From positions 2,232,001 through 2,296,000 of the forward strand of contig JAUZTG010000041.1 of the NCBI GenBank assembly GCA_030734395.1: a DNA stretch of 64,000 nt. The letters run 5' to 3'. Of this stretch, positions 1 through 11,613 are shown piece by piece. The DNA comes from Sarocladium kiliense. Its lineage: Eukaryota > Ascomycota > Sordariomycetes > Hypocreales > Sarocladiaceae. The position numbers and the translations under genes were made by a program. The notes below the pieces were generated by a model. The model searched no databases, was not told where the DNA came from, and saw only the letters and a program-made list of their open reading frames with translations. Every line of letters starts with the position of its first letter. Position 1 is the stretch's first letter.

Positions 1-546
1 CCTTACCAGCAGCCACTGTAAGTCGAACCCTCCAAATGGTACCATTAAACTTTCCTAACAGCTTCTGGCGGGAGCAGTCCCGGTAGCTATCCCATATCGA
101 TGGAGTATCCTGCTTCCTACGGCTCGCCGACATCATTCCCGTAAGTTCCTACCCCATCCTCTGATTCAGCTTGGTTTCAACCCAATTACTTGGAAGCTAA
201 GACATTCAGCAGTGGCCGGTCATCACCATCCCTGCCCGTGGGACCCGAAGCTGGCATGATGTACCAGATGCCCGCGGTTATGCCGTCAGGTGGCGGCGGC
301 GCTGTCGCCCAGCAGGAAGGTGGCCATGTTCGCGTGGTACAGAGCCGACCTAAGCCTCGGTGCTGGGAGCATGGCTGCAACGGCCGACAGTTTTCCACGT
401 TTAGCAACTTGTTGCGGCATCAACGCGAGAAGTCCGGGCAAGCAAGCAAGGCGTCATGCCCGAATTGTGGTGCCGAATTTACCAGGACTACGGCGCGCAA
501 CGGCCATCTCTTACACGACAAGTGCAAACAGCGCCGCAACTCGTGA
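1..546 (+). CDS. C2H2 zinc-finger transcription factor, 3' part only
   Basis: The window opens inside this gene. Exons 1-17, 87-140 and 210-546 join in one frame; the two introns (18-86 and 141-209, each 69 nt, both starting GTAAGT) were chosen because only these acceptors keep the frame open. The visible 135 residues start Pro/Tyr/Gln-rich, pass a Gly/Pro-rich linker and end in a zinc-finger pair. Finger one has CWEHGC and a following LLRH; finger two has CPNC followed by GHLLHDKC, so its last ligand spacing is unusual. A short basic tail (KQRRNS) ends at TGA 544-546. The role inferred is a nuclear DNA-binding regulator. The finger pair reminds me of the fungal conidiation regulator FlbC, but I cannot confirm that without a search. 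The 5' part lies outside the window. Confidence 0.8.
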
Positions 547-3500
547 ATGTGGTAAAACAGTGGAAAGTTTCAGAAACAATCATTTCCCTTCCGCCCTCGC
601 ACATCAAAATCAATATGTCGAGCCCGACTTGGGGCGCCTCGCAGGAGACAGGCTCGTCTCGGTCCCGATGGAAGTCAGCGCACGGGTGATCGCTGATGGT
701 GTGCACGAATTTTGGGGGGGGACCACACATATTGGCTGGGTTGTCCCGGTCTCCGTCTCCGCCCGGGCTGCATCGGGCTCAAACATCGGCGAGCCAACCC
801 CGGCAGCGGGACATGGTCTAAGCCTTGCGCATGTTGTCCCACTCCAGCGATTCTATTCCTGGGCTGGCGCAATCATCAAAAGCGACCGCCTGTTTCTGCT
901 GGCCCCCGCTCTCATCCCATCATCCCACTTGGACCTATTATGGTTTGATTCTTGTTTTCGACTATCTTGTCTCTGCATCTGATTCTTGTTTCTATTCGGG
1001 GTTCCCTTCCAAAGAGCTTGTGGGGACGACCGACACACCCTTCACTTCTTCGTTTCAAAACACGCCTGCAAAGGGCAATTTCGATGACATGATTTTATGC
1101 GATTCCCCGGCGTTGCGCGCTCTGTTTCTCTTTGCTTTCTAAATTTCTCGACAAGTTACCACTGTGGTGGGGAGGACGAGTCGGTTGCTTGGCGGGCGGA
1201 TGGTGCGCGTCGCGGACGCTGGCTAGGAGTGCAGAAGTGGAAACGCGCGACGGCGGTGGGCACTGAAGAAACACTGTCGCTGAGATTCCCTACGTTCTGA
1301 CATTGTGCATGACTGTGAGGATTATACGACGTGTGGAAGTGATGTACTACAACTGTGTTATGGGAGCTGTTCAAATTATGCTCGGATGTCGGAAAGCGAA
1401 CACAACAAGGCAACAACATAGAAAGGCAAGTAGATAGACAACAAATACAAGCAACAGAATCCTCAACTTTTGCTCGGTCCTTGGCACCGAGATTTGGCGT
1501 CTCGCTCTTTCTCTACCGAAAGATCTTCGGGACAAACAGAACGTAGGACCTTTCGCATTTGACCGAAGAAGCTATGACGTTGGATCAAATCTTCAGAATG
1601 AGGGATCAGCGCAAGGGACGACGTGATGGGTAAGAAGGGGCGTGTGCGAAAAGGAAACTTGAGCGCATCTCACGTTTTAGACTCCATTCGCTGATCCAAG
1701 ACTGTCGGCCCAGTATGAGGTGAGGCTTGAGGCACAAAACTCACTAATATGCTTTGCAAAAGGGGAAATGATCAGTGCCAAACGGACGGGGTGACCGTGC
1801 TCCGGCCCTGGTCCGATGCGCTGGGTCGCTGGCTGTCGGCGTACTTTTGGGTTCAGCGAGCGACCAGCCCCCACGTAACGCTACCTTACTGGCCCCTGGG
1901 TAGGCAGGGTAGTGAGAGAACGGCTTTGCATGAGTCGAGTTTCTTGGGACTTGCCCAAGGCAGCTGTATTTTGGCATAGGAGAGGACAAGCAAGACACTT
2001 GAGAACGGTGGTTGGCACGGGGTCTCCGTTCATGAAGGGTACCCAAATACGATATACGAGTGCACTCTAGCTCAAGGTGGCTGCTTTCTTAGGGGGAACG
2101 GACCGTGGTAACTAACGCTCTAGGGATGTTTTCCCCCCTCTGCCTGTGGAGAAGGATTCAAGCTGGTTTCGTTATTTCCAGCCGGCTTTTAACAGTCCGG
2201 GTGGGCTCTGACTAGCTAAGAGCACAAGAATGACGCTCTAGCCTAGGACTTTTGGTGCTGGTCAATAGTATTTGAAATCAACTGAAACTAATTAAAGTTT
2301 TGGGACATTCGCACGCCTACTAACTGTTTTGGTACATCAGTCTCAAAGAGCACGAAAGATGACTATGGAGTAATGCGAAAGAGGATGAGATGGTTATTGT
2401 CAGGGTTAGACAGCTAGACAAGCTTACGCTAACAACTGCATCTGTGCACAAGCTCAAGCTTCGCACGATCGACATGCTGCTAGGACTTGGAGTGGTTGGT
2501 GCTCTGGAGTCAGGAGCTGAACCGCCTCGCCCGACTAGGCGGGACGATCTGAATCGACGGACTTGTCCTAGGATCCCCTGCTTGTTATTTTCCGAATTTT
2601 CCGAGCAGTGGGTTATGAAAGGGAGGTGGCATCAACTATAAGCTTTCTTGGAACAAACCCGCGTGTTATGCGTGTTCAACGTGTCGGCATCATTGAGGTC
2701 GAATGGACACGGATCACCTGCAAAGTTAGGATTGTGTGTGAGAGGTTTGGTGCCTCAGCTGATCTGAGCACACCGGGAACAAAGGGACGATTGATGGAAG
2801 GAGGAGGCACAGACGAGGCAGAGTCGAGATTGGATCAGACCATGTTCTGTGCGTGATGTGTCTCACCATGTTCTTCGAGTCGAAGTCGGAGCCATCCGGA
2901 AGGGTAACTCCAGAGGGAGGTGCACGTAACCATGAGATCAAACTTTCATTGCCACGCCCCTTTCGACGAAAGCCGTCTCTCGGAACACTGCGCTATGAAC
3001 AAATCCTCCGGGCCCCGTCAGATACCCGAGGAGGGGTGTACTGCAGCACCTCGAGACCGCCATGTGAAGCCTACTTGGTCCTTCCGCACTGACCTTATTC
3101 TTGCACAACACCAGCCTGAACGTGCCATGCGGCAAGTTTGAGACCATGCACTATACTGACAGACATTAGAAATGCAGCTTAGCCTGGTCATCCCACCAGT
3201 CTACAGGTCGGCGAAGGTGGGATGTTCCAGCCATGAGTGGTCGCCGACCCCTAGTGTGATGTGATGACAGCTGTGATAAGCACACATAGTCAGATTACTC
3301 AATCGCCAAGTTAGGGCATATACAGGGACACCAAAGTCCTACATGCTCCATAGTCAGGACATTTGCGAAGGAGGGGTCATTCCTTCACAGGCTGATTATC
3401 TGCAGCGCATCGGTAGATCCAGACGTCTAGACACCGACATAGGTAACTAGGTTCTTCGAACTGCTGCGGCACAGATCGCCTTCATCCCCGGAACCTTGCC

Positions 3501-5200
3501 TCCAAGCCCCCCCTGGTTACGTTGTCCGACACCCCCTGATTCTGACCTTGTCCATCCAATACAAACGAACCAGGCAGGTCAAGAAGTGAAGGCAGACTTG
3601 CATGTGCGCAAGTTTGGTTCGTCAAGGAGGGGGGTGATGGGAAAGCTGCCTCCCACCCTGCGCCGGCTGCTCGCTTGCTAGGCTTCGATCGCTAATGCCA
3701 CAAGGGTTGCGACGCTCTAGGGCCCGGATCATGTCACGGAGATAAAGTGCCCGGCGTGTTAAGCGAAGGCCAGAAGACAGAAATGATGTGCAAGTCGAGG
3801 TGGATGAAGGTGCTCGGGCGAGCCGAGTCCTATGCGACTAGGGATTTTAGTGAAGATATGTCGGCCGCCGCCCCTGCTCCCCCGGAGAAACGAATCCAAG
3901 GAGTCCGAGCTGTCTGGGGCCAAGGGTCATTGCCTGGTCTTCATGCAAACAATGAATAATTGGCGCAACCGTGAGCCCCCAAGGCTTTCATGTCTCCTTC
4001 TAGTGAGACACTCCCCTGCCGTGCTGACCAGAAGGGCCGAGACCACACTCTCAATGAACCTTTTAGGCTTTTAGACGCGATGACAGCGCTTGCTTGCCTT
4101 GCTTCCCCTCGCGCAATTACATGTGAGCGCTCGCTCGTGTCGACCTGTCGCCCACCCCACGAGAGATCGACAATCCTTCCCGCAGCGGCGGCCGATGTCC
4201 GTGTCCTTGACCCAGCCAACCCCCCCCCCCCCCCCTTTTTCTCAAATTGCCCTGCAGGAGGTTTCGAACGGGCGATCCTGGTCCAGGGGTCTGGGACGTG
4301 GTACGTGACTACTGTATGTAACCACCCTCTCTGAAGGAGGCTTGGGATGGAGGACTGGAAAGGGAGACCGAGTCTGCCTTGTGTAGGCTGGATGGTGTGT
4401 CAAGAACAACATTGAGATGATACGCGCGTATCACAGTGGTATTTAGGCCGACTTTGAGCTGAGATGGATAGGTCACACTGCCACAAGGGTCATCCTACGC
4501 TGGAGATGGTGGCCAGTGGCTGCTCAGTGATGGGTACCTCCGCTGACAAACATGGCGAGCAAGGAGAGTCCGCAATAGCATGTTGAAAACCAAATGTCAC
4601 ATAGCTTCTCACATGTGCAAATCGCAGCGTGTCTCAACGATCAACGATAGCAAGACCCAGCGCTCAGCTTCCGTTCCGATAAGCCCATCGTGATTCAATG
4701 TTGTTGCACCTTGGAGTAGCTGTTGATGGCCGTCCGTATGGCTGTGCTTCCCGATTTCCATTGTTGCCGCTGGCGTATCAGACAGAGCTGAGCAGAGGCA
4801 GCTCAAACGATCCGAAAAGCAAAATTGGTTTGCTATTTGAGCATGTGACCATGATCACAGCACAAACAACCACCTTTCTGCGCTCTCGAGGCATCCGAGG
4901 GCGCTTGGTCAACCGTAGGCGCCTATTAAGCGCACCACAGCGCTAGGTGTCGTGAGACTGCTGCAATGCCCCTCCCCCACTAAGCCAGCCACTGTACACA
5001 ACCGCCACGGCAACCGCGTTCCTTGACGCGCCGCGGACGACCTGCCATGAGCTCCAGAGACGACATCAACAATCATCACTCATCGCATCAGCCGCCACCA
5101 ACGCACGGAATCTCACACAAGCAGTGAAAAACAATCAGGACACCGGACCTCCGTAGGCCAAGGAGGACCGGACCACTGATCCTTGTTCGATGCAGCAGTC
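547..5200. other. Gene-free interval of 4.65 kb
   Basis: No open frame here looks like protein and none carries a recognisable domain. The visible structure is low-complexity: a run of 16 C followed by 5 T at 4220-4240. The right end should hold the promoter of the APC2 gene. I found no tRNA or transposon signature by eye. Confidence 0.6.
4220..4240 (+). repeat. Homopolymer C16-T5 tract
   Basis: Sixteen consecutive C are followed directly by five T. On the minus strand this is a long G run. It may be length-polymorphic or a sequencing weak point. Confidence 0.9.
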
Positions 5201-7837
5201 ATGACGGCCACAACATCCCGCGTTCGGGCACGCAAGAACAAGGTCTTTCGCTCCGTCTTCCAAGTCGACATCTCCCAGCCTACCCCATCTCTCGGCTCTC
5301 TCGAACCCGGTGAGGCATTTGGAGGTCCGGTAATTTTCCCACCTTCACTCTCACTCGACCCATCGTCAAAACGACAGCACCACCTCCGGGAGTATGCCCC
5401 TCCACCTCCGCCTCCTCACCCTCTCCAACCGGTCAATGACCAAGTCCGATGGGACCGTGCATGGCATGCTGTGACATCCCGCATTCTTCTACCGACATCC
5501 GTAGCGGCAGAAGATTCTTTTGGTGCACTGCCTACGGAGTCGCAGGACCTTGATGCTGTCTTTTACGACTCGTTGCCGTTGGTGCTCGAGCCGAAGAAGA
5601 ACCTCCCAAGAGCACCGCATACCGAGGATGTCTTACAATGGCACAGCCATCAAGCGAGACAGCACTTTGTTCATCATGTATTGCCTCTTCTAGAGGCTTG
5701 TACGGCGCAGAATGGCCATGCTCAGGTCCTGCTCAGTAGTATGCAAACCTTGCAGGCTGCACACCGACAGTATCTCTATGGCCTGTCGCTCCTTGTGAGA
5801 GGATACCAAGACCAATCGGTAGCTGCAGAAGCAGTAGCGAAGCTCAGTCGGGATCTTTACGCCATTATTGGTAGTGCCTGGACTCCTGGACTCGTCACAT
5901 CTCTCAAGAGCGTTCTCAGCAGTTTGTTAGACCAGGTGTTTCCCACCTCTTCGTTAGCCGGCGATGGCAAGAAACACCTCTCTACCGAACAAGAGCGCCA
6001 AGCCTCAGCGGCTCGGGATGAGTTACTGAGTCTGGTTGAGTCTCTACATAAAGTTGGTTTGGCTGGCGAACGGTTCCAGGTTCTTTTCGCTGAGCTCATC
6101 GACCAGTGTATGCTCTCATTCATTCACAACAACTATGCCGGCGTCTGGACAGTCTCTGATACGAACAGCAAAACCTCGAACTCAACTTCACTGCTCACAG
6201 GGTGCATGGGTGACCTCGCAGATTGGGTCGAGAACCATTACGGCCGGCTTGCCGTGGAGGTCCTAAGTCGCATCGGTGGACAGGTCGCATGGTCTGACGT
6301 TGAGCGCTGGAAAGACGTGGCAGTCGGCAGACTGGCCACGTTACGCATTCACGAACTTTTCGATATAGTTCTTCACTGGCCTGACAGTCGGGGTGGGCTT
6401 GAGGATTTGAGATCCGCTGTGACGACGCCTCAACGTCGATTACAGCTTACGGACACGTTCTCTGCGGTACTGCACAAACGTTTGCTACATCCGGGTTGCT
6501 CTACACTCCACATTCTCCAAACGTACATATCAATGATCCGCACGTTCCATGCCTTGGATCATTCGAAAGTGCTCCTGGACAGAGTTGTGCACGCCTTGCA
6601 GCTCTATCTATGTCAACGAGACGATGCCATTCGAATCGTCGTCACAGGTCTTCTGACGAGCCCTGGATCAATCACACCAGAGGAAGCGAAGACAAAGCTA
6701 GTCGAGCTGGCCACGATCCTCAGCGAAACATCTCAACAGCGAAGACGGGTAGCTGAGGATGACGACCTGGATTGGAACGATATGACCTGGGTGCCTGACC
6801 CTGTTGACGCGGGTGTCAACTACAAGCGACCCAAGAATGAGGATGTCATTGGCACTTTGATTGGTGCCTTGGGCTCCGAGGACATCTTCATCAAAGAGTT
6901 CCAGCTTATCGTCGCCGAGAGGCTATTGTCGAAGCAGCAGACCTTCAGCCAAGAGAACCGTGTCCTCGGTCTCTTGAAGAAGCGGTTCGGAGAAAACGCG
7001 CTACAGAGTTGTGATGTGATGCTCAAGGATATCCAGGACTCGAAGCGAGTGGACGCCATTCTTGGCAAGGCTCTTCAAAGAGGACAGGCCGCACCGGCAT
7101 ACCACTCGAAGATCCTGTCACGGCTGTTCTGGCCAAGTCTGCCGAAGGACTCATTTACGGTCCCTGGTCCGATTGCGACTATACAGGAACAATACGCGAC
7201 AGGGTTTGAGCAACTTAAGTCTTCGCGGAAACTGACCTGGCTCGATCAGCTTGGAACTGCCACCGTCAAGCTCGAGCTAGAAGACCGCGTCATTGACGTC
7301 GACTGCAGGACGTACGAGGCTGCTGTTATCTACGCATTCCAGAGTGACGCAGAAGAGATATCTAGTCCTCAAAAGAGGACGTTCAACGAACTCTGGGAGA
7401 CACTGATGATCGATGAGGATTTATTGACCGAAGCTCTGGCGTTTTGGGTGTCAAAACGTGTCATTCGCGATGTCGGTGATCAGACGTACGCCGTTCTCGA
7501 AAGGCTCGAGGCAGACGATGGAACAGAAGATGCAGACAACGCAGATGAGGACCTGGGCGCTTCAGCTGGCGAAACGGGCAACACTGGCTCGCCTCGCAAG
7601 CCCAAGGTGGACCCGAAGGAGCTCGAGCGGCGTATCGTGTACTGGCAATTCATCGTGGGCATGCTTACCAACTCGAGCGCGGCGATGCCGCTTGGTCAGA
7701 TCCTCATGACACTGAAGATGTTGATCGCAGACGGTTGTCCATGGAGCAACGAGGAGCTACAGGAGTTCCTTGGAGAGAAGGTGGCTGAGGGTGGGTTAGA
7801 GCTGGTAGGAGGGAAATATCGATTGCCGAAGAAATGA
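5201..7837 (+). CDS. APC2: Anaphase-promoting complex subunit 2 (cullin-like)
   Basis: This is a single 878-residue exon. ATG 5201 is the first in-frame ATG; the frame is open a few codons upstream without another ATG. APC2 is the cullin-type scaffold of the APC/C ubiquitin ligase, which binds the RING subunit Apc11 and drives mitotic exit. The sequence shows a helical N-terminal half, a cullin-homology region (about residues 510-720, including FIKEFQ, ILSRLFWP and the FNELWETL stretch near 730) and a C-terminal winged-helix APC2 domain (about 805-878, with VYWQFIVGML and ending GGKYRLPKK). An acidic Ser/Gly/Asp linker (about 770-800) precedes that domain. The length is close to yeast and animal APC2 (roughly 820-850). 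The call rests on the cullin plus APC2 C-terminal architecture; an ordinary cullin would instead end in a neddylation-type domain with a conserved IVRIMK-like motif, which is absent. Confidence 0.92.
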   Translation: MTATTSRVRARKNKVFRSVFQVDISQPTPSLGSLEPGEAFGGPVIFPPSLSLDPSSKRQHHLREYAPPPPPPHPLQPVNDQVRWDRAWHAVTSRILLPTSVAAEDSFGALPTESQDLDAVFYDSLPLVLEPKKNLPRAPHTEDVLQWHSHQARQHFVHHVLPLLEACTAQNGHAQVLLSSMQTLQAAHRQYLYGLSLLVRGYQDQSVAAEAVAKLSRDLYAIIGSAWTPGLVTSLKSVLSSLLDQVFPTSSLAGDGKKHLSTEQERQASAARDELLSLVESLHKVGLAGERFQVLFAELIDQCMLSFIHNNYAGVWTVSDTNSKTSNSTSLLTGCMGDLADWVENHYGRLAVEVLSRIGGQVAWSDVERWKDVAVGRLATLRIHELFDIVLHWPDSRGGLEDLRSAVTTPQRRLQLTDTFSAVLHKRLLHPGCSTLHILQTYISMIRTFHALDHSKVLLDRVVHALQLYLCQRDDAIRIVVTGLLTSPGSITPEEAKTKLVELATILSETSQQRRRVAEDDDLDWNDMTWVPDPVDAGVNYKRPKNEDVIGTLIGALGSEDIFIKEFQLIVAERLLSKQQTFSQENRVLGLLKKRFGENALQSCDVMLKDIQDSKRVDAILGKALQRGQAAPAYHSKILSRLFWPSLPKDSFTVPGPIATIQEQYATGFEQLKSSRKLTWLDQLGTATVKLELEDRVIDVDCRTYEAAVIYAFQSDAEEISSPQKRTFNELWETLMIDEDLLTEALAFWVSKRVIRDVGDQTYAVLERLEADDGTEDADNADEDLGASAGETGNTGSPRKPKVDPKELERRIVYWQFIVGMLTNSSAAMPLGQILMTLKMLIADGCPWSNEELQEFLGEKVAEGGLELVGGKYRLPKK

Positions 7838-10800
7838 ACGGCGACCTGACCCTCTGAAGCGAGATTAGCATTACGATGGTAGCTAATAGGAAAATACTTT
7901 CCAGCCGCATGCAGTGCTTTGTGAGAATTAATGATTGCGTGTTCGGAAATGACCTGTCAATTTGTGACGGCTCGTCGTGATTTTGTCGACAGAGGCTGCA
8001 GGTGGCGTATGGGACGAATCGTGGAAGCACCAACCAGTGACGAGTGTTGTTCTTGTACACATCATCCGCTGGCGGTGAATGTCGTACACATTGCCGCCCG
8101 ACGGCTCGACGGGTCAGACTCTGTTATCATGCTCTGATATGGAAGGCTGCATTTCGGGTTGCCGCATGGAGCAAGAGTGTCAGTTCTCGGGTGTCTAGCT
8201 GAACCGGGGGTGGAGGGATTGTGTCGTTTTGCAACGTGAGGTGGAAGTCGGAGGACGGACAGTTGTGGCTTTCTCTCTTGGCCCGCGATGATTCTTAGTT
8301 GGTCTACGAAGCCTGTGTGATGTCAGCAAATGGTAATCCCAGTGTTCTGCCAGAGAGTCCTCTTGACGCCACGCATATGGAAGATGCTGGGCTTGGCCAG
8401 CCACAAGTGTCAAGACACCTGGCTCACTTTCTGCATCCAACCATTGGAGTGCACACTCTGCTGGCGGAACCAAAGCTGGCTCCCACGAAACAGGCACTGA
8501 GAAGTGACCCGCCCGTGAAGGATCATGCCCATGTCTTTTATGTATGCTGCCCATGCGGCGGGCCGTTGCAATCACAGATCGTGATGTGATCGGGCCGGTG
8601 GCCAGAGTGGGGCCGGCCGTTTCGCCCCGGACGAGGAGCCTAAACGGGGAGGGGGGTCCGTGTCGGAGAAGGCCGGACCCGGAAGTGCTGGACACAGGAT
8701 TCCCGACAGGATACATAAACTTCATGGTTACCCTTGTGGCAGCTGTCAATCGTCCCGAAGATGTGGTCGGGTGGATGAGTCCCCGCGTTGATGATCACTT
8801 GGATCGCCTGGGTCATTGTGCGCTTGGTCAAGAAGAGTAATGCGGGGTCCTAAGCAATCGGAAATCCCATGCGGTATAACACAAAAAGTCCTCATGCTTC
8901 CTGCTGAGCCAGGATCTGGAGTGGTTTCCATAGAATGTAACTGGCAACATGGGCGGAAGGTGCATGTGATATCATAAGCTGGACGACAAGCAACTGGTGG
9001 GCCCTTTCCTTCAATGTGCTTGTGGCTGACCTTGACGAGCCGTTCGAGGTGAACAGCTGGTAGTCGCGGTGAGGTATTGCGCACCAGCCACAGCACTCTT
9101 GCGCCGCCGTACCATGTTCCAAGATCATCCAATTTCGCTCTTGCAGCGTACGAGTAGTCTACCACTGAAGCAACAATTTGGGTCTTGCATACGGCCGAGC
9201 TCCCATCCTGCATGGACATGCGTAAATGCGGGCACGGTGTGGCTCCAGGTGGCCCTCCTGTGACCCCGTGGCACTCAACGCATGACCTGTCGTCTGTCGA
9301 AGGAGGGGACAGCCCGCGTATTTGGATAACCTTGCTCCAACAGCCCGCCAGCTGGGCTAGCGTTTGTTGGCTCGATGCTTCTGACTCTCAATTTGTCACA
9401 ATCACATCTGCTGGGTATTCTGTCGGTAATACGAAACAATGAAAGCTGTTGACTCGCGATTTACCAAACCCAGGATGGTTTCTTGGCACCGCGACCCTGA
9501 TGCCCGACTTCTGGCTTGGTGGATGCCCCCAATACTTCGAAGCGGGATTCCGTTCCTGTCGCCAGACGAAGTCTGGTGCCAACCTACAGCCAATCGACGC
9601 AATTCCTTGCCATACCCTGATTCGGCTGGCTTTTCTTTTGCATGACAGGGTCCTGTTGGCCATCAAGCTTGTCTCGGATTGTTGAGCGTCCGTGTGTCTC
9701 TCCAGCTCCGACTAAATGCAAGGCGCCCAAGCCACAGCTCGTGGAGTCCTGATTCATGCATGTTTCTGCCAGGATTAGCAGAGGGCAATCGCGGACCAGG
9801 GCATCATGGACTCCCACCTCTGTTAATCCGCTTTGACTTTGAACCATCTGGCGAGCCCGCAGGTGTTAATCGGCCCAAGCCAAGGGTGGGTGAGGGGCGT
9901 GGCTGGTCGTAAGGAGGGCGCTGATACCCAGCGATCGCATGACATGACACACGCGAGGTAAGATGGTTCGTTGGTGTGTTGAGCGGTCCTTCTGGTGGTG
10001 CGTGCTGGTGCTTTGATCAGCAGCTGAATCCCCCGCCGGCTACGGTCAAGGTGCAGCAGCTGTTTCCATCTGTCGTGTCGTATACGCCAGCAACAGGCAT
10101 GCGGTGCAAAGTGACATGGCCATTCTGTTGGCTTCTGTGCTGTATCGGGCTGGGTTGGACTGGGCTCGGCTTGACTGGCTGGTCGCCGCTGGGACGCTGA
10201 AGTGGGAGCCGACAGGGACCGCGCGACGGTGACGATGATAGAGAGATTGACTGGGGGCTAGGAAACAATCGCCGTGAAATGATGATGCCGGTTCGCTCGT
10301 GCCTTGTCTTTAAGCTGCTCCTGCCTCCGATCCCGTCCCGCCGTCGCTCTTTCCCCCGTATCTACTGTTCCTTCCTTTATTCTTGGCCCTGCTTGCGCTT
10401 TCCTTCTTCTCACCATTACCAGCTCACCTGACCTCTTCCTCCCTCCGCTCGCTTCCCAATTTCCGACCTCATCCTCACGACCATCAGCTATTGTCTCATA
10501 TGCAACAGCCCTCGGCTCTTCGCTCGACTTGATTCCCTCCCACACTCATCTGAGCCTACTCGAAACTACAACTCCCTTGCCTCACTTAACGACACTGGCA
10601 ACTCAAACTCACACTGCGTCATCATCACGAAGTGATCACGCGCACCTCCACCACAACGCTTTCAGCACTTTACCCTACCCCTCGTTCAGGACAGACACGC
10701 CTCACCGCGACGACCGCTTCTATTCTGACATCGAACAAAAGCATTCCTTCAATCTGGGCGAGTGGCCGAAACGTCAGTGCATGACCTCAATCTGACCCCG

Positions 10801-11613
10801 CGCGCGACCTGACCGAGGCCAGCCACCGCAAGGGTTTAGACCACCTGCGCTTGCAAGTGCACAATCGAGCCGGCCGACGCCTTGGCCGCCATTCTCATTC
10901 CAGCCAGGCTGGAACAGGCTATTGAGAGTTGTCCGAAATCCGATTTCAGCCTCCAACTTGTGCATCCTGGACGTCAGCGCACCTACGGTCGCCGATCCGA
11001 GTCATTGCACACGTATTGTCCCATTTCCTGATTATCCTACTTTCGAGGCGCAACATCTTCACTCTCCATCCACCGACGCTGACCTGCAAAATCTTAACCT
11101 GGGATCTTGGCTTACACCAACCCAAGCTGACTCCTGCGTTTCTTGAGCTCCGACGTCCGCATCAAGGAGGTCACCGAAGCACCCGAACACCCCGAACACC
11201 CACCTGGCCTCCTCACGCAATTATTCAACTTGCACCATTGGTGACGAAAACGAGTTTTCGGACTTGACGTTTGCATTTTTGGTGCGCGAAGCCTCATTAA
11301 CGTTCATTGATAGTCTTCACCCTATCGACGCTCTTCCCAACAAGTAGCTACGCTCCTGAGTCTGCCGAGCACCTAGCTGGGCGCAATTCGTGTGCATCCT
11401 TGATTTTCCTACCCGCGCTCGCCATAGACCAGGCCGGTCTGTTCGGACTCTTTGCGAATGAAAAGAGGCACGGAATTTTGAGTTGGTGGTTCTCGCATCT
11501 CATGGGGTCGTCAAAATCCATCAATTATCTTTCCTGCTGAGCAAAGGCAGAAGGTCAGATTCTTCTGTGCTGAGGAGCTTTGTTGTGTACGACAGCCCCC
11601 TGGCAAAGCTAAG
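7838..11613. other. Intergenic region and long leader upstream of the RING gene
   Basis: There is no supported gene. From about 10300 to 11610 the plus strand becomes strongly pyrimidine-rich with many short C/T runs, typical of a long fungal promoter or 5' leader, and it runs straight into the RING gene. Frames such as 10304-10795 are open only because of the Ser/Leu/Pro-biased composition. Confidence 0.5.

Noticed and set aside
8195..8749. Minus-strand open frame of 184 codons
   Set aside because: Random-looking sequence in a gene-free interval, with a competing open frame on the plus strand.
10304..10795. Plus-strand frame of 163 codons before the RING gene
   Set aside because: It has no convincing start and its Ser/Leu/Pro/Thr content simply reflects C/T-rich leader DNA.
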